Below are positions 43,198-53,849 of a DNA stretch of 64,000 nt, piece after piece. Position 1 is the first letter of the stretch. The number at the start of each line of letters is the position of its first letter. This DNA comes from Lutjanus erythropterus (taxonomy: Eukaryota; Chordata; Actinopteri; Lutjaniformes; Lutjanidae), in assembly GCA_020091685.1 (NCBI GenBank), contig CM034595.1:12886525-12950524 (forward strand). The letters are read 5' to 3'. Made by a program: the position numbers and the translations under genes. Under the pieces are notes generated by a model. That model had not been told where the DNA came from. It worked only from the letters and a program-made list of their open reading frames with translations, and ran no database searches.

Positions 43198-43830
43198 TAT
43201 CAAGCACAACAGAAAATGACATAATGAGATGTGACAAAACAAAAAAGACAAAACGAGACAAAAACAACACAAAAGACGTAAAGAGTAAAAACTACGTAAC
43301 AAGACAAAAGTGATGTAATGAGATGAAAAATAACATAAAGGATATAACAAGACAAAAAAGATGCAACAAAATGAAAAACACTGTAGAAGACATAACAAGA
43401 GAAAGACAAAAAAAAACAGAAGTTGTAACAGGACGAAAGACAAGATGAAAAACAACGTAAAAGACCTAACAAGATGAAAAAGGCACAACAAGACAACAAT
43501 GTAACAAGACAAAAAAAACAATGGAAAAGATTTAACATGACAAAAAGAAATGTAGTAAGAATAAAGACTGCACAAAAAGACAAAAAAGATGAAAAGCAAC
43601 GTAAAAGACATAGCAAGAAAAAAAGGATATAACAAAACAAAAAATTATGCCAAAGATGTAACAAGACAAAAAAGACATATCGACAAAAAAAGTATGCTAA
43701 AAATGTAACAATATGAAAACCTAACAAGATGGAAAATACATAAAAACTATGTTCAACACATAACAAGACAATGTATCAAGGAAATAAAGACGTAACAAGA
43801 TGAGACAGACAAGAAAGGCGAGAAAAGGTG
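43198..43830 (+). repeat. Purine-strand minisatellite, ~17-20 bp degenerate unit
   Basis: About 630 bases are built from degenerate units such as GATGTAACAAGACAAAAAA and GACGTAAAAGACATAACAAG. The plus strand is extremely A/G-rich with scattered C and very few T. This asymmetry keeps the minus strand free of stops, producing spurious phenylalanine/leucine/serine-rich frames of 188 and 192 codons. Unit divergence suggests an old array. Confidence 0.85.
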
Positions 43831-44150
43831 AGGTTCATTTATTGTTGCAGGGACACAGGCTGTGGAAATGTCCAGAGGACAACTTTTAACTTGTATTCTT
43901 CGGTATATTTCAGAGCCTGTACTTTTTCACATGTACATGAGTAAAGAAGTTGAATGTGTGTGTAGTTTTGCCGCCTCTGTGCACTGGCCAGCATCCAAAG
44001 CATACAGACCCACTGCACAGGATTATAAAAATATAAATGAGTGTGAAACTGCAAAATTATCCCATTTTTAGGCTTTTTTTGAGCATTACAAGTCTCTCAA
44101 CACTAATCCCTTGAAATAAATAAAAAGCTCATCAAAGCGTTTCTATTCTG
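43831..44150. other. Unassigned sequence
   Basis: Unique sequence between the minisatellite and a repeat-poor block. Opposite-strand frames of 69-71 codons overlap; no exon is recognised. Confidence 0.4.
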
Positions 44151-45130
44151 ATATGCTCCATTCATTCAAGGGTAACCGAGAAGCCTTTCGCTCACTTGAA
44201 CAGCAGATAAATTTTCAAAGAACAAAAAGGAGAAAAGAAAGAAGAAAAAGAGCGTGCGAGAGATGCCAGCTAATCCTTGGCCTTAAGCTGGTAAAATATC
44301 CTCGAAAAAAATGTCCCTGTAATGTCTGCATTTACATATTTACAAGATTCCCAGAGCGCTTTCTGCGTCTTAATTAATAAAGAGACGTGAAAAAAAGAGA
44401 TATCATGAACCCGACCTGTCAGTTCAAGGGCAACATTTGTTCTTCTTATTTAAATATCACTTCTTTCATTCTTCCCTCAATCACAGCATGTGCTTCATTA
44501 CAAATAAAATGAGCAGGGGCTCAATAAAAGTAATTAAATGTAAATGCTTCTGTTTTACAGTGTTGTGGACCTGTTAATACAGTTCAGCCTGACTCCAATT
44601 ACAGAAAATCCCAATGACCTCATGGTCCATAATAAATCTATCTGATCACATTAAATAGGGACACAAAGTGACTGAGGCATTCAGTGTACTCGCATGAACA
44701 AAATGAGAGGGCACGGGATGCCAGAGATATGACTGCAGAACCGCGGGAAACTCTAGCTCGGCATTGCAGGCCCTTTGGCCCGGGCTATCATTAAATGACT
44801 CGCTGAAATTTTAATTCTCTGATCACATTAAGTGCTTCGGGAAGACAACAAGCTCTGCGGCGCAGATCTTGGCGGTGTCATCTCTTCGCTAAGAGGGATA
44901 TAAAGGTCCGTCAGTATAAGGATGCTCTGTTCTTTTTTTCAGTGCCGGTGTCTTATGAAGGCTCAGGTTACACCTTTGCATAAGATGACGGGTGTGTGTG
45001 ACAGCTCGTTTCACCACCCGGACATCCTCACTGTCCCGCTCATCTCTTAGCAGCATGAAATCAAACAGGTGGCAGGTCACCACAGGGAGCTGAAGTGTAT
45101 CACTATACGTCTCAGGACCGTCATTACATT
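44151..45130. promoter_or_regulatory. Longest candidate conserved non-coding block
   Basis: Nearly 1 kb without transposon ends or simple repeats beyond a short purine tract (GAGAAAAGAAAGAAG near 44230). Sub-blocks around 44560-44680 and 44690-44880 are balanced, with TCATTAAATGACTCGC, TTTTAATTCTCTGATCAC and GGACACAAAGTGACTG words. Frames of 64 and 74 codons are unsupported. This is one of the strongest places in the window to look for deep conservation. Confidence 0.4.
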
Positions 45131-45545
45131 TGTTCTCTTAAACGAGCCCTGAATCAAACCCTCAAAACTTCATGCTTATCTTAACTCTAAAATGAAATTA
45201 TTTAAAAGGCTTTAACTTTCATAATCTTTGTCTGACCTAAAGTCTGTTTCCTGCAGCATGCTAACTGATCAAGGTGCCTTATCCGTTTTCCTTCAAAAGG
45301 AATTTAACTTAAAGTCATGTGGGAAGAGAAATAAGCTATCACTAATAAATCAACCATGCAAGTTCTAATCTTTTTCACTTTTAGAATAATACAATTTTCA
45401 CTGTATCCTGAACAAGTTATATGCCCACCAGACACAGATATATGACATAGACAGAGAATTTACCTTTTTGGACTTATCAGCGCAAAAGTTTTGATAAACC
45501 AGCGCTTTCTCTTCTATCTGCGTGTATATAACAAACTTTATTTTG
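45131..45545. other. Unassigned sequence
   Basis: AT-rich, with no recognised gene or element. Confidence 0.4.
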
Positions 45546-45860
45546 CATGCAGGTGATGCACCAATCTGTCCATTTAAAAACATGTCAACATGAAAAGCAA
45601 GAAAGTCTGCGTACAGAGGAGGGCGAGCTGAACAGACACAGGACTTTCCCTCAGTGAAACTAAATGTTAACCTTATTTAAAATCACGTGGCGTACATAAC
45701 AAAAGATACTTATTTTCAGCCAAACCATGATTCTTTCCAAACCTAATCAAGTAGTTTTTTTGCCTCAACCTAGAAGTCATGTTGTTTAAACCTTGCCAAA
45801 CTGTGACAGTCTCACAATGTTAACCACATGTTTATTTTTGATGATGACACCGGTCCCCTG
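45546..45860 (-). repeat. GGTTTAGG-type dispersed repeat, copy 1
   Basis: GCAGGTGATGCACCAATCTG at the left matches the left part of the copy at 58.7 kb. ACTTATTTTCAGCCAAACCATG and CCTAATCAAGTAGTTTTTT further right are reverse complements of the family core (TTAGGTTTAGG.. CATGGTTTGGGTTAAAATAAG). The order is mixed, so this copy may be a rearranged or palindromic form. Confidence 0.5.
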
Positions 45861-46534
45861 ACTTCCCACAGAGTTTATGGGAAGGATCAGCGTATTACCA
45901 ACATGTAAAATTGGACTTTGGCGCATGTGCTGCACGCAATTTGGACGTGTAAAGTCGTGTTATTTGTATGCAGACTGAAGAAATCGGACATCCACTGTAC
46001 ACTAGCATTACATGGTAGATACACAAAGTTAGCTGGTGAATAGTAAAGTTGCTTTAGTTGCTAAAAAGTCACATATTTCCTTCAGGAGTTGGTGGAGACC
46101 AAAGAGGAGCTAAAAGGAGAGTGAATATTAGGCTTACTTTCATGAGGCAGCCATGTATATGACTCTAAATTAATTCTAATATTGCACGGTGTCTGTTGGA
46201 TGTGTAACAGGTAACACACATCAGTCACATCACACATCAGTCACAGTCACGCAATCTAAGTTGCAAAGTTGGAAAAAAAAAAGGCCTTTTAAAGAATTAG
46301 AACAAATATCCTTAGCTGACACGTGCTTCCTCATCTCTCTGTCCCTTTAACATGCAGTCCCACTAAACACAGCAATTCAAGAACACACGCACACACACAT
46401 TTGCTGAGATATATGCAGACTTGAGCAGCAAAAAAGCATGAATCATATTTAGGGAAAGCCACAGAGATATTTTAGGAGTAATATATTTAATGCATTTTCT
46501 TAACATATCTGTGACAAAGTGATTTTGGCATTTC
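45861..46534. other. Unassigned sequence
   Basis: No gene recognised. CACATCAGTCACATCACACATCAGTCACAGTCAC (in parts) near 46216-46249 is a short local tandem of CATCAGTCACA units. Confidence 0.4.
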
Positions 46535-46875
46535 TTAAAGCTATAATGTGTTACATTTCTGCATTAAAATGTCTAAAAATGCTTGATATGTTATATATTG
46601 TCAACATATTATCCTTATTATTTCCAAAAATGTTCAAACAGAGAAATTAATGACTTTTTCAATATGTTTCCTGCTAGGTGTTGCTAGCTAATTGCTAGTT
46701 GTTTTAACTTCTGGGAAAATACAAGATACATCCATGACTTGTGTTTGCTTAAAAATTAAAATAACAATTCCCATGATCCTACACCACCTCAAGATACCAT
46801 CAAATGATGCTTTTTGTTACTGTTTTAATGCGAGAGAGACCCCATTGCTGCAGAATTTCCATATTGTGCATTTAA
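46535..46875 (+). mobile_element. MITE with TTAAAGCTATAATGTG terminus, compact copy
   Basis: It begins TTAAAGCTATAATGTGTTAC and ends CATATTGTGCATTTAA, imperfectly inverted. The interior block AATTCCCATGATCCTAC followed by GTTTTAATGCGAGAGAGACC matches the 14.6-kb copy. No coding capacity. Confidence 0.68.
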
Positions 46876-47640
46876 ACTGATCAAACGGCATATTTTAAAC
46901 AATAAATCAAACACCTCTTTTTATTCACACACTAATTTTCAATACATGGGGTTACTAGTGCAGGTCATGCAGATACACAGCCCTTTGAACATCCACTCTG
47001 ACCCCATCAGTGATTACAGGTCATGCATTATGGAAATTGGTTTTGTGTGCATTGGACTTGGTCAATTTTCTGTCAATATTTTTGATGTTTTATCATTGAA
47101 GGTCTTGTTGTAGTTCCCTGTATGCACATCATGAAAGGAGGCTGAACTCACTGCTCACTGCAAAATAGTTGAATAAAGAGGGAAGGTAAACTCCTCATTG
47201 TCCCCATATTCTGCTGACAACAAATGATGCTTGGCAACGGCCGCCAAATCAAACATAAACAAAGGAGAGACCTCTTCACCCTCTGGCAACCCGATGAAAG
47301 CGAGACCCACTGAGGTCTAAAGTTTTGGATACTTCGTTTGTAGGAAGAGTTTTTTTCTCGGCCTAATTGATACTAGTTTTATCCTGTTTCAACCCTCTGG
47401 GAAGCCAAAGGTGATGTTTTCATAAGAGGATCATGTAAATAAAGGCTACACAAGGAGAGGACCCCTACCAGCAGAGCATCATGGGAAGGGGCTACAGGCA
47501 GAGCCCACACAAGACGCTGATCATGACACCAAAAGGTTAAACATGGACATCATGCTTGTGCTAGATCTCCCTCTGACCCTCTGACTACAGTTTGATTAGA
47601 GAAAGTATGCTTTGGAAAATGTGCACTGCCGGTTCCTTAA
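46876..47640. promoter_or_regulatory. Repeat-poor interval, possible conserved non-coding sequence
   Basis: Unique sequence; the part at about 47180-47560 is balanced (GGCAACGGCCGCCAAATC, GAGCATCATGGGAAGGGGC). No frame longer than 60 codons is present, which fits non-coding DNA. Confidence 0.25.
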
Positions 47641-47954
47641 AGTAACAGTGTCATGGCGTTTGAGAGAAATGAAATGTATTGAATGATCTACAACACAGAT
47701 TAAGTGATAGGGACTTCATTTATGCAGTATGTAAAAATTACTTTTTTCCATGAAAATACATGAAGATATATGAAAATCCGACTGTCAACAGGTTGATGCT
47801 TATATTACAGTGCATGGGGTCTGAGATCTACAAGCGCACATTTTATGTTCTTTAAACAGGACCGACAGTTCAACAAACAACCCAATTATATCATTTTAGA
47901 AAGGACATCTAGTTTTGTCCCGTGTGAAACCAAAACTTTATTAAAGGTTTTAAT
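47641..47954. other. Unassigned AT-rich sequence
   Basis: Nothing recognised. Confidence 0.4.
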
Positions 47955-48125
47955 GTACATACTGTGTAGGCATCATGTGACTTGCATCATGTGATTCTTG
48001 CTTAGCAACTTGCTGCATATTATGTCATGTGATGTATGTAACATAACAAACTTATTTTAACCCAAAACTGGTCTTTCTCCAAAACTACCCAAACTGCGAC
48101 CATGTCATGATGTCAATCACGTTTT
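47955..48125 (-). repeat. GGTTTAGG-type dispersed repeat, copy 2
   Basis: AACTTATTTTAACCCAAAAC and TCTCCAAAACTACCCAAACT are the reverse complement of the family core. CATCATGTGACTTGCATCAT is a short local direct repeat just upstream. Confidence 0.5.
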
Positions 48126-48202
48126 AAGAAGGTTTTCTGCAGCGTCTTATACAGTCACTAAAGGGTACTGTTAGCAAAAAATGGTCATCATTTGTAAAGT
48201 GT

Positions 48203-48312
48203 GCTATTTAGCACCAAACATAAAGTCCAGCTGAGGCTGATAGGAATAAAATGTTTGACCAGATGACAGAAAAAAGGAAGATAAGTGAAGTTATTTGAAT
48301 TCATCCTGAGGA
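48203..48312 (+). mobile_element. Fragment of an L2/Rex-like LINE 3' tail
   Basis: AAGTCCAGCTGAGGCTGATA followed by GAATTCATCCTGAGGAC fits the middle of the same LINE tail seen at 30.3-31.6 kb. A shorter stretch, AAATCAAGGGATCATCAAAG near 48664, may be a second piece. Confidence 0.45.
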
Positions 48313-49399
48313 CAAGGTTGCCAGGTCTGTGTGACCAGCCCAAAGCCAGGGCTAAAACCAGCACCAGCAGATTGACAGCATTAGACACATTGTGTGAGCG
48401 TTTAATGTATGTGATTGTGCATGTGACATGTCCTATATCTGCATGCATACGTGTTGCTCTGAAATTTGTTAGGATTTAGGTATAAATAAATTATTTCATT
48501 CAAAAATAAAGATTTTTTTTATAGATATTACAATCGTATATATATTACCTGCCACAGGATGACATGAATGTGTGTGTGTGTATTAAGGTATTCATGACAA
48601 ACGGTTGTCAATTTCACTAATAATCAAAATATCAACATCATAGAGGTCGGCTACTAAAGGTAAAATCAAGGGATCATCAAAGTAATCTTCATCATGCTAA
48701 TCCTTAACGTGCAATGAAAAACTGTTTTCAAAGTTACAATACAATTTTCAAAGTTCACTTAGTTGTACAAGCAGCTGGGTGCAGATACTTTTGAAACAGT
48801 TCTTTTGGTTGTTTTTGTAAAAGGTGACAGAAATCTGAAGCTAAAGCTTGCAGTGCTTTTGACCTCTCAGTGGTATTATCTGATTACACTGCTGGCAGCC
48901 AAACAATACTACAGCACAGAGGAGCCAGGACAGGAGCTAGGCATACTGTACACACATTCACTAAGCTCAGCTGGTGAATGCTTTATTCTCAGTGAAATGC
49001 TGCATGTGCAGTGGAACACACTCACTGAAAAAGCCTGTCCTGTATGGAAACGAAAATATAGACTCAAGAAATCAGCATATAAGTTGTAGTAAATTATTTG
49101 TTTGTGGTGAAGAATAGTCCATTTGGTTCAAAACATGAAGTAAACTAGAAATAAAGCTACTATATCTGAATAAACCAAAGAAATACTACTTAAGATTTAT
49201 GTAACAATAGCAATGAGGTACTATAAACACAATAATTTTGGGAGGAGGGGTGGAATAGGGAGGGTTTTGTAATTGTTATTTTTCCTGAAGGGAGGAATGA
49301 TAGACTACATGTGTTTTGATGTAGCTGAATACTATTAGGAACATGATCACTTCTGCATTTGAACTTTTTTCACAGTTAACAAAACTGCAACCAAAACAC
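48313..49399. other. Unassigned sequence
   Basis: A 108-codon plus-strand frame (48763-49089) is the only notable open frame. Its predicted product is basic at the C-terminus with no recognised domain. It has no obvious promoter or splice context, so it is not called. Confidence 0.4.
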
Positions 49400-49758
49400 T
49401 TAAAGGACCAGTACGTAGGATTTAGTGTTATCTAGTGGTAAGCTTGCATACACCTCATCTCACCCTCCCCTTCCAAGCATGTAGGAGAACCTACAGTGGC
49501 CGCAAAACTTGTGCAAAATGTGAAAAGACCATATCTATAGTCAGTACATTCTGGGCTGCTGTAGAAACAAGGCAGAGCAACATGGCGACCTCTGTGGAGG
49601 GCCCCCCCCCCCCCCCCCACATCATCTGTAAATATAAACACCTCATTCTAAGGCAACAAAACCACAGCAATTCTTTTTTTTAGGTGATCATACACAAATG
49701 AAAATGTACATCTATTCTGCCAATAAATCCCCGCAAATCTGACACACTGTGCCTTTAA
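49400..49758. mobile_element. MITE with TTAAAGGACCAGT terminus
   Basis: It begins TTAAAGGACCAGTACGTAGG and ends with the inverted form of TTAAAGGCACAGTGTGTCAG. Interior blocks GGAGAACCTACAGTGGCC and CATTCTGGGCTGCTGTAGAA (reversed CCATGTTGC region) identify a very common percomorph repeat. A 17-C homopolymer interrupts it. The 82- and 69-codon frames inside are transposon sequence, not genes. Confidence 0.75.
49602..49618. repeat. (C)17 homopolymer
   Basis: Seventeen consecutive C inside the MITE, where the family normally has a short non-repetitive GGAGG.. stretch; a local expansion. Confidence 0.9.
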
Positions 49759-49924
49759 AGCTTTCTTTATATCTTTCACTTTGCATTCAAAACTAAATTT
49801 CCTAAAGCATAAAACAAGAGCTTATTGGTAGTGTAACAGCCAGTGGTGTTTTCTTTTCTCATTGATAATCATAAATTTTGCAGTTGGCAATTGTGCATAT
49901 TGTAAATCTTTTCTGCTATCATGA

Positions 49925-50152
49925 AAGGAAAATCTGTCCGGAGTTGTACCAAACAAATTTTCCATTTTCCTCTGAGATGTTTCTTTTCTTTATGGATTTC
50001 ACATCCAGAGCTAGCCAACAGGGAGACTCAAGACTAATGGTAAAATTTTGTTTATTTATTTTAGTTGACAAAATATTAAAACATCTTTTTAATTTTGGTC
50101 TATTGGTTACACATTTTTACAGCTGTAAAATGTAAGTATCACTTGAGGAATA
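49925..50152 (+). mobile_element. hAT MITE remnant, related to the 7.05-kb element
   Basis: Ordered matches to 7104-7316 include TCTGTCCGGAGTTGTACC, CCTCTGAGATGTTTCTTTTC, AGCTAGCCAACAGGGAGACTC and ACATTTTTACAGCTG (each with differences). Both terminal inverted repeats are lost. The 85-codon frame here is a by-product. Confidence 0.6.
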
Positions 50153-50157
50153 CAGTC

Positions 50158-50180
50158 ATAATAAATAAATAAATAAATAA
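50158..50180. repeat. (ATAA)5-type microsatellite
   Basis: Tandem ATAA units immediately after the hAT remnant. Confidence 0.9.
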
Positions 50181-50389
50181 TACAGTCCCTTAATTTTGAT
50201 TGTTCACTACTAAAACTACCCAGAATTCTTTCTTTAACTCCGTGATAGACTACACTTATGAAAGATATTTGAGGATATATTAAACAAACAGAACTGAAAT
50301 AGCTTTTTTTAACTTTAAAAATTATTGTTGTTATTTGCTTTATGTAAATCATTAAGTGAAGGTTTAATGATGTAATTTCCCATGACATC

Positions 50390-50535
50390 GCTTGTCATAT
50401 AAAAAGATGGCATGCCCCCATGACAGAAAGTGGTTTCTGTCTTGCATTTTGAGAATGAGCTAATTGTCACAGAGCTGGCAGCTGAATGGAGCCAGTGAGT
50501 TTAATCTGACCACAATGACATGTTTGATTGGTCAG
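50390..50535. promoter_or_regulatory. Possible conserved non-coding element
   Basis: Balanced sequence (GCTTGTCATATAAAAAGATG, GAATGAGCTAATTGTCACAG, GAGTTTAATCTGACCACAAT) between AT-rich transposon debris and a G-rich patch. The style suggests constraint. Confidence 0.28.
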
Positions 50536-50539
50536 AGCC

Positions 50540-50555
50540 GGGGTGGGTGGGTGGG
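50540..50555 (+). other. Perfect G-quadruplex motif
   Basis: GGGGTGGGTGGGTGGG has four runs of at least three G with single-base loops, among the most stable intramolecular G-quadruplex designs known. A second G-rich patch (about 50770-50800, ending GGGGTGGGGGGGG) lies 200 bases downstream on the same strand. Confidence 0.75.
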
Positions 50556-50929
50556 TAGGTTGGTTGGCGTGTGGGGAGGGTAGCCCTCTCCTGTGGCAGT
50601 GGAGAACAAACATAAATCTTCTTCAACAATCTATTTTCCATCATACTTATTCACAGGGGACATCTCAAAGTGGTCTTTACCCTTTCTGTCAATGGCTGCC
50701 CTCATCCATCAATTTCATAGAGAATTATACCCCAGATCGATGTAGTTCACGACCGCTGAGCATTTGTCGAGGGGTGGTGGAGGCGGTGGGGTGGGGGGGG
50801 CGATGCAGTGGCTGTACGGTTGGGCGTATGCATCTCTGCATGTTCTCAGAGGTCTGATAGCTACTTTTGGTTGGCTCACGCCCGGATAATTCACACCATG
50901 TAGTGCAAACAAAACTGTGTTTTTCCTCA

Positions 50930-52130
50930 CCATTAAGCTCTTTTTTTCCCCCTCACAGTCGAGAATGAGAATGCAAAGAGGTCATACAACCACAAAGAGA
51001 CTCACAAATAAATGGAAATGATCGCATAAATGAATGGAGCCATTCTCACGAAAATGTTTTAATTTTGCTCTGATCCCATGTGTGCAGGAATTTATTTTTA
51101 ATTAGATTAAAACACTTTGTTTGCCATTGTTCCACTATGAGCAAATTAAAACACTATGTGAAATGGATCACTGAAATTATGCATACTCACTACAGCCCCA
51201 TACACCAGCAGGCAGTGGCCACATGAAACAAGGCTTTTAGTTTGGCAAATGGCATATTTGTTCTTAACATGAAACAAAAGATCAGGAAAAAAAACATACA
51301 TGTCCAAGTCCTTGAGTGCATAGCTCTGCACAGCTTCTTAAACTTCAGTCATGTCCTTGTTATCTGCTGTTGTCAAAAGCTATTATTCAACAAAAAAGAT
51401 GTCCAATTTAAGGAGAAGGACACACTAATAATGGGTGTGAGGGACAAGGCCCCCGTCTATCCATTATGGAATATGTAGCAATACCATTACACACCCTCTG
51501 ACAAAGATATTCAGGCTGGATAATGGAGCTATGAAGAGCTGTAGCACAATGCATAATTGCTCCTTCTGAAACATTGATGAATTAAATTAGGGGGTGGTGG
51601 GATCAAATTCATAAATCAAATTACAGTACCTTTGCTTCTGCATGCTTAAACAGTCGAGGACTCTTTAGAAGTCGCTTTCAAATTGCAGGGGGGCTAAAGT
51701 AAATGAAGTAGGCATAATTATGTGTATCTTCTCACTCCAGCATTGTCTTCAATGAATTTTTTACAAAGGCGACCATTAGCTACAAACTAATACCGGTTAA
51801 GCCTCAGCAAAACTGAATTATTAAATCTGTCAGCCAATATCCTATTACGGCCTACTTATGAATAGTTGATTTTATTTTGTATAATTGACAAGGCTTATCG
51901 TACAGTGAGGCTTTCCGTGGCAGCTTGGGTTTTGAGATGCAGCGATATGTATAGGCCTGCGGTGGACAAAAGGCCGGCTCACGTCACGTCCATTTAATGC
52001 GCTCGGTTGGTTTCCTTACAGGTGGGATCTTATGACCTGTCATAACCGCCTTATGGAGGAGGGAAATGTCAGGCAGAATGAGGGTACAGCATGCTCATAC
52101 AGGCTGACAAAGGCTGAATGTATGACAGAT
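50930..52130. promoter_or_regulatory. Repeat-poor interval, candidate conserved non-coding elements
   Basis: About 1.2 kb without transposon ends. The 51720-52130 part is balanced, with CCATTAGCTACAAACTAATA, TTATGAATAGTTGATTTTAT and CpG-bearing CACGTCACGTCCATTTAATG. The words TTTTTAATTAGATTAAAAC near 51098 and TGATGAATTAAATTAGG near 51575 supply homeodomain-type cores. No convincing frame. Confidence 0.38.
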
Positions 52131-52798
52131 CAGCTCAGAGATAGGTAGTATTTCAATTAAATGCACTTAAAATATGAATTTAACTACTTTTGAATAATTT
52201 GTAATTTGTATTTTGCTGGGCAGAAAAAAATAAGACTCATTTCTAGCTGAATATTTTAACAGATTGTATTTGAAATACTCAAAATACATGATTTTATTCT
52301 CAAATAAGACATATTTTTAGCCCCAGGTTTAAAGGGCGAAACCTGGGGTGAATCACCCAGATATGATCAGATATTACACCTAAGTTTAGCTAACTGAGTG
52401 ACACTAAAACACAGCATTATACCATATATAACGCAACGTTATAATATTACATACTGAAAGCAAGGTGATATATTGCTATTTTTAAATTCTAATTGTAGGA
52501 CAGCTGTCATAGTATAACTAACACGCCACCAAATGCATAAAATAAGAGTTAAAAAAGTGAACTTTTTATGCAATCAGAACAGTGAAGATAGAAAACAGCT
52601 CTGCTATGTAGTGGTTTGGGGTTTAAACAGAACACAAAATGAATCACTGCCACAAATCCTTGTATGTATTACAATACCACAATACAGTGTTTTTGAGAAC
52701 AGATACAGTATCATAAAATGTAATATAATATTTAAGTGTATCAGTATTTTCTTACACCCTTACAAGTGCATACCAGCCCTTAAGTATGTGATGTAAGT

Positions 52799-53112
52799 GG
52801 GGCTGCAACCATTAATTGATTAATCAATTATTAATTGATTATTAAAGTAATTTCCAACTATTTTGATAATAGATTGATTGGTTTTCAGTCATTTTTAAAG
52901 AATAAAAATCTCTGATTTCTTTACTCCTCTGTGACAGTGAACCGAATATCTCTGGGTTGCACATAAAAGAAGGCATTTGAGGACATCACCTTAGCAAACA
53001 CTGATTGACATTTTTCACCATTTTCTGATATAAAACAAACATCTATTAATTCATTAATTGAGAACATAATCAACCGATTAAGTGACTATGAAAATAATCG
53101 CTGGCTGTAGCT
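52799..53112 (+). mobile_element. hAT-like fish repeat (GGGCTGCAAC family)
   Basis: It begins GGGGCTGCAACCATTAATTG and is followed by TTGATTAATCAATTATTAAT. TTTTGATAATAGATTGATTG, ACTCCTCTGTGACAGTGAAC and CACCATTTTCTGATATAAAA continue the family. The end AATAATCGCTGGCTGTAGCT is the degraded inverted terminus. Related to the copy at 38526-38812. Confidence 0.7.
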
Positions 53113-53126
53113 TTCAATGTCAGTCA

Positions 53127-53235
53127 CACAAAGTAAGTTGAACACATGGTCAGCGGTCACAGTTTTGGTTAGGTTTAGGAACCAAAGCTACCCAGGTTAA
53201 AATAAGTATGTTAGGTTCTGTAAGTGACTACTCAG
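53127..53235 (+). repeat. GGTTTAGG-type dispersed repeat, copy 3
   Basis: TTTTGGTTAGGTTTAGGAACC, broken here by the 20-base limit as TTTTGGTTAGG-TTTAGGAACC, then CCCAGGTTAAAATAAGTATG. Same family as the copies at 45.5, 48.0, 55.1, 55.8 and 58.7 kb. Confidence 0.55.
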
Positions 53236-53520
53236 GCTGCTCCCATCATAATGGCTACGGCCACAAGAGGTCGCCACCTAGCAAAAAACATAAATAAGCT
53301 GCTCGCACAGACAGGCTGAAACCACTGAACACGCACCCCTGGTGCAGCCTCCCACCTCCAAGATATCCTGATTGGCCACTTCAAATCATGTGGGCAATCA
53401 GCAGAGCTCATCTTTTCAGTGCAGTGGGAGTTAATAAGGGTAGACCCTAAATTGTATAGAATGTATCTTTGCATTTTCAGTTACAACTTACATTTATTTT
53501 AATCAAATACATTTTTTTCA
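53236..53520. other. Unassigned sequence
   Basis: Balanced, with an 80-codon minus-strand frame (53474-53232) of no recognised type. Nothing else. Confidence 0.4.
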
Positions 53521-53795
53521 TATCTGTTTTGTATTTTATTTAAATACAAGTATTTGTAATTTGTAACAAGATACTTTTTGATGTATTTGTATCCATCTCT
53601 GATACTACAAAAGACTCTCCATGTGTGAAGCAGAGCTTAAGTGTTAAAATATTTGAGTTAAGTCTTACAAACTTACTTTTGACAGAAAAAACTATACAGC
53701 CAAACAATTTGAGTAAATTAAATAAGCTTGCACAAATATGCAGCCCTATTTTTCTTCCTTGTATCCCTCTCTAATATGCAAATCCCTCTCCTACA

Positions 53796-53830
53796 TACGC
53801 ACACACACACTCTCACACATACACACACTT
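53796..53830. repeat. Imperfect CA microsatellite
   Basis: CGCACACACACACTCTCACA followed by CATACACACAC: CA units with TCT and T interruptions. Confidence 0.85.
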
Positions 53831-53849
53831 AAGACATTAAGTCCTCAAC

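Larger units (their letters stand above)
52136..53601. mobile_element. Possible interrupted hAT-like element (GAGATGGATACAAATAC family)
   Basis: The left CAGAGATAGGTAGTATTTCA and right TATTTGTATCCATCTCTG are inverted and fit a fish element whose interior is AAATAC-rich (AGTATTTGTAATTTGTAACA on the right). The intervening DNA contains unrelated repeats (52799-53112, 53127-53235), so either it is one element with nested insertions or two separate fragments. No octamer duplication is seen. Confidence 0.4.

Noticed and set aside
43057-43766. Overlapping 192- and 188-codon minus-strand frames with membrane-protein-like composition
   Set aside because: They arise because the plus strand of the minisatellite is almost free of T, which removes stops. 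The Phe/Leu/Ser/Cys-rich product reflects the A/G-rich repeat unit, and both frames are open over the same bases.
48763-49089. 108-codon plus-strand frame
   Set aside because: No domain, no splice context and no codon signal that I can see; within the length expected by chance in 64 kb.
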